Shown in pieces: positions 57,515 through 64,000 of a stretch of 64,000 nt of DNA. A program made the translations under genes and the position numbers. The DNA is taken from assembly GCF_025118155.1 (NCBI RefSeq), contig NW_026251391.1, positions 61,001 to 125,000 of the forward strand, read 5' to 3'. Positions within the stretch are counted from its first letter, which is position 1. The number at the start of each line of letters is the position of its first letter. This DNA is from Cokeromyces recurvatus (Eukaryota; Mucoromycota; Mucoromycetes; Mucorales; Mucoraceae). Below the pieces are notes generated by a model that saw nothing but the letters and a program-made list of their open reading frames with translations, made no database searches and had not been told where the DNA came from.

Positions 57515-58173
57515 GAATATATACATGTTTATATTCTTTACATTCTACAGCGGCTACTTCAGATAATTGTAACTTGAAAGGTGGTGATTCAGGTACAATT
57601 TGTAAATAAACTAGTATATGTATATATTTATATAAAACAAGAGTGTGTTAGTATCTACTACGGAATAATGACTTTTGTTATTATACCAAAAGGACATAAT
57701 ATCATTAACAGTTTGTTATCTTTAATGGATACTATTTCTCTTTCATCCAATTGGCCCACTTTGATGTAGTTCTTGTTTAAATCTATTCCTATTTCTTCAA
57801 TGACTTCTCTTTTTACTGTTTCTTCATCTGTCTCTCCTATTTCATTTTTACCACCTACAAAAGAGACATGACCTGACCATCTAATTATAATAAGTAAGTA
57901 ACATAAAATAAAGTAAGTCATATGTATTTACCTATCGCCTACTCGACTTGTTCGTTGCATAAATAAAAGTTCTGCATATCCTTCTTTATCTTCTTTTACC
58001 CAACTTTGTTCAAAAAATTCCTTCACTGTTTTAATACTATCTACTCTATTTTTCATTCGCTCTTTATTATGGGAACAATGCCATCTTAAAATAGCTGCTA
58101 CAGCCGCTCTACGCTTTTGATAAGGTGGTGAAGGAATATGATGATGTTGATAATCATTTACATTTATACACAA
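57058..58173 (-). CDS. Nudix hydrolase, N-terminus uncertain
   Basis: Four exons (up to 58173-57932, 57880-57687, 57610-57542, 57428-57058) join in phase to about 291 residues. The Nudix box is complete across exon 2: GGKNEIGETDEETVKREVIE then EIGI, matching G-x5-E-x7-R-E-x-x-E-E-x-G. WSGHVSFVGG before it and EVAAVEWIPLSFF after it are like CoA or nucleotide pyrophosphatases of the Pcd1/NUDT type. The C-terminal exon is not recognised. No in-frame ATG lies between a TAA near 58222 and the first conserved block (PPYQKRRAAVAAILRW), so the true start must lie in an unplaced upstream exon or at a non-ATG codon; the right boundary given is therefore approximate. Substrate cannot be told from the sequence. 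Confidence 0.82.
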
Positions 58174-58386
58174 GTTTTTAAAAGCTTGTGTATATTCCGT
58201 TAGTTTTTCTTTTTATTTCTATTCTATTCTATTTATTTACATTTATAATTTTCATTTATCATTATGTAATCTTATTCTATAATACATAATAAGGGGGAAA
58301 AGAAGAAAAAAAAGGTACAAAAAATTTTTTTTTTCTTTCTTAACAGCGGATAAAAATAAAACCTATTATTGTTATTATTATTATAA

Positions 58387-58451
<65 letters not shown>

Positions 58452-58631
58452 TTCAATTTATGCGTTAGCTGTTATTTCTCTTTTGATTGGTGTAATCAAC
58501 ACATTTTTAAAATTTTTATTTTTATTTTTTTTTATATTTTTTTCATTTTTTAGTGTATGTATATGTGTGTGTATGTGTTTGTATATGATTTAATTTAATT
58601 TTTTTTTTCTTTAAAAGAATGAATCAAAAAA
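58174..58631. promoter_or_regulatory. Divergent promoter with about 55-nt poly(A)
   Basis: Lies between the Nudix and FUN30-like genes. A run of about 55 A (58391-58446) sits in the middle, followed by a pyrimidine-rich leader with TATA-like TATATTTT and a TG repeat. Long poly(dA:dT) tracts exclude nucleosomes in yeast, and the same could hold here. Confidence 0.5.
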
Positions 58632-61600
58632 ATGTCGCCACTACCAACAAATTCAAATACTAGACTCATCAGTTCATTCTTTTCACCTTTAAACAAATCA
58701 GAGGAAAAGAAGCATGATCGACCCAAGATCTCTGTGAAAAACATTTTAAAGAGTAATCGATCTTCTTCTTCTTCTTCTCTTCGTAATCACTCATCAATAC
58801 CTTTCAAATTCTCAAGAGATACTGAAAGTTCTTTTAGCAATAGTAGCAGTACTGAAAGTCTAGCTAATAACTTGGCAAGATTTCGTTTTGAGGGCTCAAG
58901 TGACAAATCATCATTGTTTGATCTATCAACACCGACTACGAATCGACTAAAACAAAGACACATCTTTGATAATGATGATGATGATGAAGAAGAGGAAACA
59001 TTTAGACCTGTCTTACGTGAAAGAAAACCAATTAAAAAATCACTCACTCTTTTCTTTTCTTCTGATGAAGACGATCCTTCAGAAAGTGGTGATGATGACG
59101 ACGACGACGACGGCTTGAATTCTACAACTACTTTGCAATCAAACAAAAGACGACGAAAAGGAAAACCAAACCATAGTTTATTTAGTGATTCAGAAGATGA
59201 AATGTCAGATGACGCAGAGGATGATGCCTATGTGGATGAAAACTCAAAACTAAATAAAGCCTACGACGGTATCACGGAAAAAGAAAATATTGAACGCGTA
59301 CAACGTATTTATCCTAATAAAACACTGGAGGAAATTCAAGATGCAGTACGTCATGCTGGTAGTGTCGTAGGTGCTTGTCAATTATTATCTAAAAATGAGG
59401 ATATACCCAAACCAAAGCGTTCTCGTATAACTATACGTAGTAGTAGTAGTAGTAGTAGTGATGATGATGACGACGATGATAAGATACAAAAAAATAGTCG
59501 TCAACAATTGTTTGAACTACAACGAGAACGTCTTGTTCTTCGACTGTTTAATACGGGTTCATCTAAAGATATACAAGATATTACGGGTTGCAAACCTGAG
59601 ATAGCAGATAGAATCATTGAAGAATTAAGACCCTTTTCTAATATAGAAGATTTAGAAGAAAAATTAAGACAGGCAAAAGGGATGAGTGTGAAATATATTC
59701 AATCATGTCAAGAAATGATGGATAGTTATTCGGCTGTAGATCAAATCATTGAAAATATTGAAAATTTAGGCTCAAGTTTACGTCAAATTCTTCATATCTG
59801 GGAAGGTGCAGATGCTCAAGATACTCATTTAGTGGAATATGATAAAAAAGAAGAAGAAGAAGATGATGATGATGAAAACAGTCAGCCGGGCATTCATTTA
59901 GCTAAAGTAAAAGTAGATTCAAATCAATCAAGTTCAAAAGAATATAAAGATGCTATGGATGGCTATCTTACAGAACAACCTGCCTGTGTTAATAAGGAGA
60001 TTACACTGAAAGATTATCAAATCTTGGGTGTCAACTGGATGTTACTTTTATACCGTAAAGGGATCTCGGGTATTTTGGCTGATGAGATGGGTCTTGGAAA
60101 GACAGCTCAAGTCATTACCTTCTTAGGACGTTTATATGAGATTGGTGAAAAGGGCCCTCATCTGATCATCGTTCCTTCATCTACTATAGAAAACTGGGTT
60201 CGTGAATTCGACCGATTTTGTCCAGACTTGGAGGTTCGATTATACCATGGTAACATCAAGGAACGTGCACAATTAAGAACTGATTTGAAATATGAAAATA
60301 AAGTCAAGGCCTTTCAAGTCGTCTTAACTACCTATCAACTTGCATCTGGACATATAGACGATAGGTACTTTTTAAGAAAATTAAAATTTCGTTCCATGAT
60401 TCTAGATGAGGGACATATGGTAAAGAATTTTATCAGTGCACGTTATAAATATTTGATGAACATAAATACACCTTTCCGTCTCTTATTAACCGGTACACCA
60501 CTTCAAAATAACCTTCAAGAACTGATCTCTCTCTTGATGTTTATCATGCCTGAAACATTTGCAAACTATGAAGATGAAGTAAGGGCTCTCTTCAAGATTC
60601 GTTCAGCAACGACTTCAAGTGAACAAGTCACGAACGGGAAAGCGAATGAAACCTCTGTTCAAGTGCTTTCAAGGGCACGTATCTTGCGAGCTAAAAAGAT
60701 GATGATGCCCTTTGTACTTCGTCGTAAAAAGGAAGATGTACTTCATGATTTACCTAAAAAGTTTCAAAGAATTGAACATTGTGATATGACGCAAAGTCAA
60801 ACTGAAATTTATTCAGACATCATTATGAATTCCAAGAAAAAATACAATGAAGAAGAAGAAAAAGGAAAAGAGAAATCAGCTATGAGAGATCAATTCGAAA
60901 GCATGACTAATATCATTATTCATTTAAGAAAGGCTGCAGATCATCCGTTATTATTTAGAAAGATTTATACCGATGATTTATTACGACAAATGGCAAAAGA
61001 AATTAGACGCGATGTTAAATATTGGGATTCTGATGAAGACTATATTTATGAGGATATGACAGTTATGTCTGATTTTGAACTACATAAACTATGTATAGAA
61101 AATAGGGTAAAGTAGTAGTAGTGGTAATAGTTGAGTTCTTTTTTTTTTTTTCTCTAATCAAAAATCTTTCCATTAGACTATCAAACACCATCAATTAAAA
61201 AATGAAGAATGGATGGACTCTGGAAAGATTGAAAGATTAAAGACACTATTACCACAAATTAAAAAGGAAGGAAACAAGGTGCTTATCTTTAGTCAATTTA
61301 CAAAGATGTTGGATATCCTTGAATTAGTGATGGAAACGTTAAATATATCTTTCCTTCGCCTTGATGGTGAAACTAAAGTTATGGAACGTCAATCTACCAT
61401 TGATGAATTTAATGAAAATGAGGATATCACTGTCTTTTTACTAAGTACAAAAGCAGGTGGATTTGGTATCAATTTGACGTCAGCAAAGTAAGTAGTTGTT
61501 TATGATTATTATTACCAATTCATTAACACACCTCTCTCTCTCTCTCCCTCTCTTTTTAGTATTGTTATTCTTTATGATTTAGACTTTAATCCTCAAAATG

Positions 61601-61924
61601 ATAAACAAGCAGAAGATCGTGCACATCGTAAAGTATACAATTATATTATATCATACATTAAAAAAAAACTAATTTGTGTAATAAAATTTAGGTGTTGGTC
61701 AAAAGAAAGATGTTACGATTTACAAACTAATTTCAAAGGATTCTGTTGAGGAATATATTTTAAAAATGGCCGAGATGAAACTTAGACTTGATAAAAATGT
61801 ATCATCAAAAGAAGGCGAAGATGTTGTTGACGAACAAGGTCAAGATACTAAACAAACACTACAGTCCATCATTAAGGAAGCGTTCCATCTAGCTAATAAA
61901 CAGACTTTGTTTACATTTATTTAA
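58632..61924 (+). CDS. FUN30: FUN30/SMARCAD1-type SNF2 chromatin remodeller
   Basis: Four exons (58632-61106, 61177-61487, 61560-61627, 61692-61924) join in phase to 1028 residues. The N-terminal 215 residues are disordered, Ser-rich and acidic. A CUE-like ubiquitin-binding motif follows (about 217-255: NIERVQRIYPNKTLEEIQDA). The ATPase has ADEMGLGKTAQVITFL (Walker A), LDEGHMVKN (box II), LLTGTPLQNN (III), and in the C-terminal lobe KVLIFSQFTKMLDILE, STKAGGFGINLTSA and EDRAHRVGQKKDV (VI). The last exon joint (61627/61692) is fixed by the HRVGQ motif. Fun30/SMARCAD1 remodels nucleosomes at silent chromatin and at DNA breaks, helping end resection. The order and the DEGH box (rather than DEAH) match the family. 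Confidence 0.93.
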
Positions 61925-62107
61925 TCATAATAGAACAAAATAATAAAGCATTACATATTTATATATTTATAAAAGAAGAAGAAGAAGAAAAAAAAAAAAA
62001 GGATAGAGACAGAGAGAAAGAAAGAAAAGGGAGTTGGATAATGTATATATTAACAAAAACAACAAATATACAATTGAAAGGGTTAGGGTTAGGGTATTCA
62101 ATTACAA
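61925..62107. other. Convergent spacer with telomere-like TTAGGG units
   Basis: GGGTTAGGGTTAGGG lies at about 62080-62094 between the 3' ends of the remodeller and the histidine kinase genes, preceded by GAA/A-rich sequence. Confidence 0.55.
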
Positions 62108-64000
62108 TTAGACAAGATGTGTTGTTGCGGACTGCACGTCTAGCATAGGGTCATCTTGATTTATATTGGGTGATCTATAGACGATTGCAGAAGAAGAAGA
62201 AGGATCATCATCATTGATAATATCTTCCATTTTAGCCGGTTGTTCCTTTTGAGTTAATTTTCTTCTCTTTTTACGCTTATTGACACATGTCTTCAAGGCT
62301 GATTTCATTTCTGTCATTGTGAAAGGCTTACTAATAAAATCATTCATACCAGCATCAATGCATATTTGACGATCCTCTCTAGACGCTGATGCTGTTAAGG
62401 CGATGATATAAACATCTACTGCATTTAAAAGAACATTATTACTTGCTGTTGTTGTTGTTGTTGTTGTCGTACTGTTATTTTTATTTTGAGTAGCTAATTC
62501 TATCTGTTGTTTTTGTTGTCTTGTTCTTTCTTTAATAATTTCTCGCGTTACTTCCAAACCATCCATTTCAGGCATATAAAGGTCCATCTAAAGAAAAAAA
62601 TATAATATGTATATACTTTAGTAATAAGCACAATGGGACTCTATTTACTTTATTTTACTTACAAATATTACATCAAATACAGATGTCTTCATTAATGTCA
62701 AAACTTCTTTTCCGTTATTAGCAATAGATACATCAATATAACCTAAACGTTTTAAAATACTAACTGCAATTTTTTGATTTACTAAATTAAATAATAATAA
62801 TTGAATTAACCTGCTAATGTCTATTGTTATCATATTCATACTTACATATGTTATCTTCTGCAAGTAATATATGTAACGGGTTTATTTTTGCAAGGTTTTC
62901 TTCTTTTGTTTGTGATGGTTTATTACGATAATGTTGTTTAGTAACTCCTACTCTTGTATTTCTAGTTGCAGGTAATAACAAATCATTAAATGTCTTTCTA
63001 TTATTACTGGCGGCAATAGGCCCAAGTGTTGTATTGCTACTGCCTACATTCATTGAAATAGGTCTTTTGATATTATCCTCTGACCTATATGCTTCTGTAT
63101 TACTGTTATCTGTTGTAGCATCAGTAGGATGAGTGCTATTATTATTCAATAAATTAGATGCCTGGCTATCTTTAAATATACTTGAAAATGTATTATTTTC
63201 AATGATTTGCGGTTCATTATCTTGAAGAGTTGCATTCTCTGTTGCTATGAACGATTGCTGTGTAGTCGCTCTAGGTAATATTGGACGTTGTTGATGATTA
63301 ATAAAAGAATGATTGGTTCCAGTTAAAGGGAAATAACCTGAAGCATTAGTTGTGTTATTATTCATATTAGATGTAGAAAAAGTTGTATACATAGATGAAA
63401 TAGGAGACATTGCTTCATTATTCATAGTATTACTATTACCTAAAACAGAATGAACACTACCACTACTATCAGAAACAGTAGAACAAGGTGATGATGGTGA
63501 ACCAGCAAGTCCAACGGATAATGTTGTTGCACTATCTGTGCTATAATTTCTTCCTTTAGGAGCAACTGTCATGGGTAATGTAAGTGCAAATCTAGAGCCT
63601 ACTCCTTCCTCTGATTCAACCCAAAGACATCCACCCATACGATTGACTAAAGTACTTGAAATAGCAAGACCAAGCCCTGTACCACCATATCTTCTGGCAG
63701 TTGAAATATCAATCTGTGAAAATGATTTAAATAATTTTGGTAAACGGTCTGCAGGAATACCAATACCAGTATCTGTTACTGATATTTCCAAGATAGATTT
63801 TTCACTAAAATAGTCCGGAATATTTGCATTATCTGTACTATCATTTGAACCAGAAGTGGTAATATTCATGCTATTCGTCGGAAGTCCACTCGCGGAGGTC
63901 GGTGATATACCTGTTCTTTCCCTTGCTTGATTCCACATTGTTTCAATTTTCGCCTCATAACGTTCTTTAAAGGTCATGCATTTTTCAGGTTGTCGACTAT
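62108..64000 (-). CDS. Hybrid histidine kinase, C-terminal part (N-terminus off the window)
   Basis: Exons seen are 64000-62846 (continues beyond the window), 62781-62663 and 62587-62108; phases agree. The HATPase_c domain shows DTGIGIPADRLPKLFKSFSQ (G1 and F boxes) and RYGGTGLGLAIS (G2), ending GSRFALTLPM. A long Ser/Asn/Thr-rich linker (about 240 residues) leads to a receiver domain: ILLAEDN with the acidic pocket, NQKIAVSILKRLGYIDV, FMDLYMPEMDGLEV with the phospho-acceptor Asp, ALTASASREDRQ and SKPF with the conserved Lys. A glutamine/threonine insert sits inside the receiver. The family passes phosphate His to Asp to an HPt protein, controlling stress or development. Sensor and HisKA parts lie outside, so the class cannot be set. 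Confidence 0.92.

Overview
The window reads as nuclear DNA of an AT-rich filamentous fungus, most probably an early-diverging one (Mucoromycota, Mucorales-like). Grounds: genes carry many short GT-AG introns (roughly 45-120 nt), once with a visible TACTAAC branch site; the proteins are fungal (ATG15, AUR1, SSH4/EAR1, EFG1, DUF2015, a CBS-PB1 protein, a GH3 glucosaminidase fused to GNAT domains, a large hybrid histidine kinase); intergenic DNA is full of long A/T tracts and microsatellites. The lineage is inferred from family resemblance, not from a database search.

Layout. 0.9-7.6 kb: three minus-strand genes (coiled-coil protein, bHLH factor, PSO2/SNM1 crosslink-repair nuclease). 8.85 kb: a tRNA-Ile(UAU) with intron. 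9.9-18.6 kb: minus-strand block (ATG15 lipase, single-pass membrane protein, PI4P 5-kinase, GH3-GNAT). 19.2-25.5 kb: glutaredoxin, SLM-like PH protein, two small genes rebuilt here from short exons (an Rpp14/Pop5-like RNase P subunit and a DUF2015 protein), a universal stress protein with an 8-nt first coding exon, and a type II membrane protein. 26.5-28 kb: PKA catalytic subunit. 28-32.6 kb: gene-free DNA with a decayed Tc1/mariner-like transposase. 32.6-39.8 kb: SNU114/EFTUD2, a bHLH-Zip factor, and a CBS-PB1 protein.

40.3-42.45 kb: the most interesting part. A 2.1-kb element is bounded by 29-bp inverted repeats (26/29 identical). It carries the C-terminus of a Tc1/mariner-type DDE transposase on the minus strand and, on the plus strand, a spliced Fanzor/TnpB-like (RuvC plus zinc-ribbon) gene whose only visible lesion is one in-frame TGA. 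The element lies directly upstream of EFG1.

42.6-47 kb: EFG1, SSH4-like SPRY protein and NAA50. 47-53 kb is an accessory island of decaying mobile or lineage-specific DNA: a MULE-type SWIM zinc-finger fragment, an internally deleted Tc1-like transposase, a frameshifted multi-exon gene with a PD-(D/E)XK nuclease signature, and a 5'-truncated non-LTR retrotransposon with a perfect 15-bp target-site duplication. 55.4-64 kb: AUR1 (IPC synthase), a Nudix hydrolase, a FUN30/SMARCAD1 chromatin remodeller and a hybrid histidine kinase running off the right edge.

No operons, CRISPR arrays or rRNA genes were seen. The housekeeping genes are independently transcribed and several pairs converge closely. 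Exon joints were worked out by hand from GT/AG sites, reading phase and family resemblance; where the phases of all exons sum correctly, I consider the models reliable.
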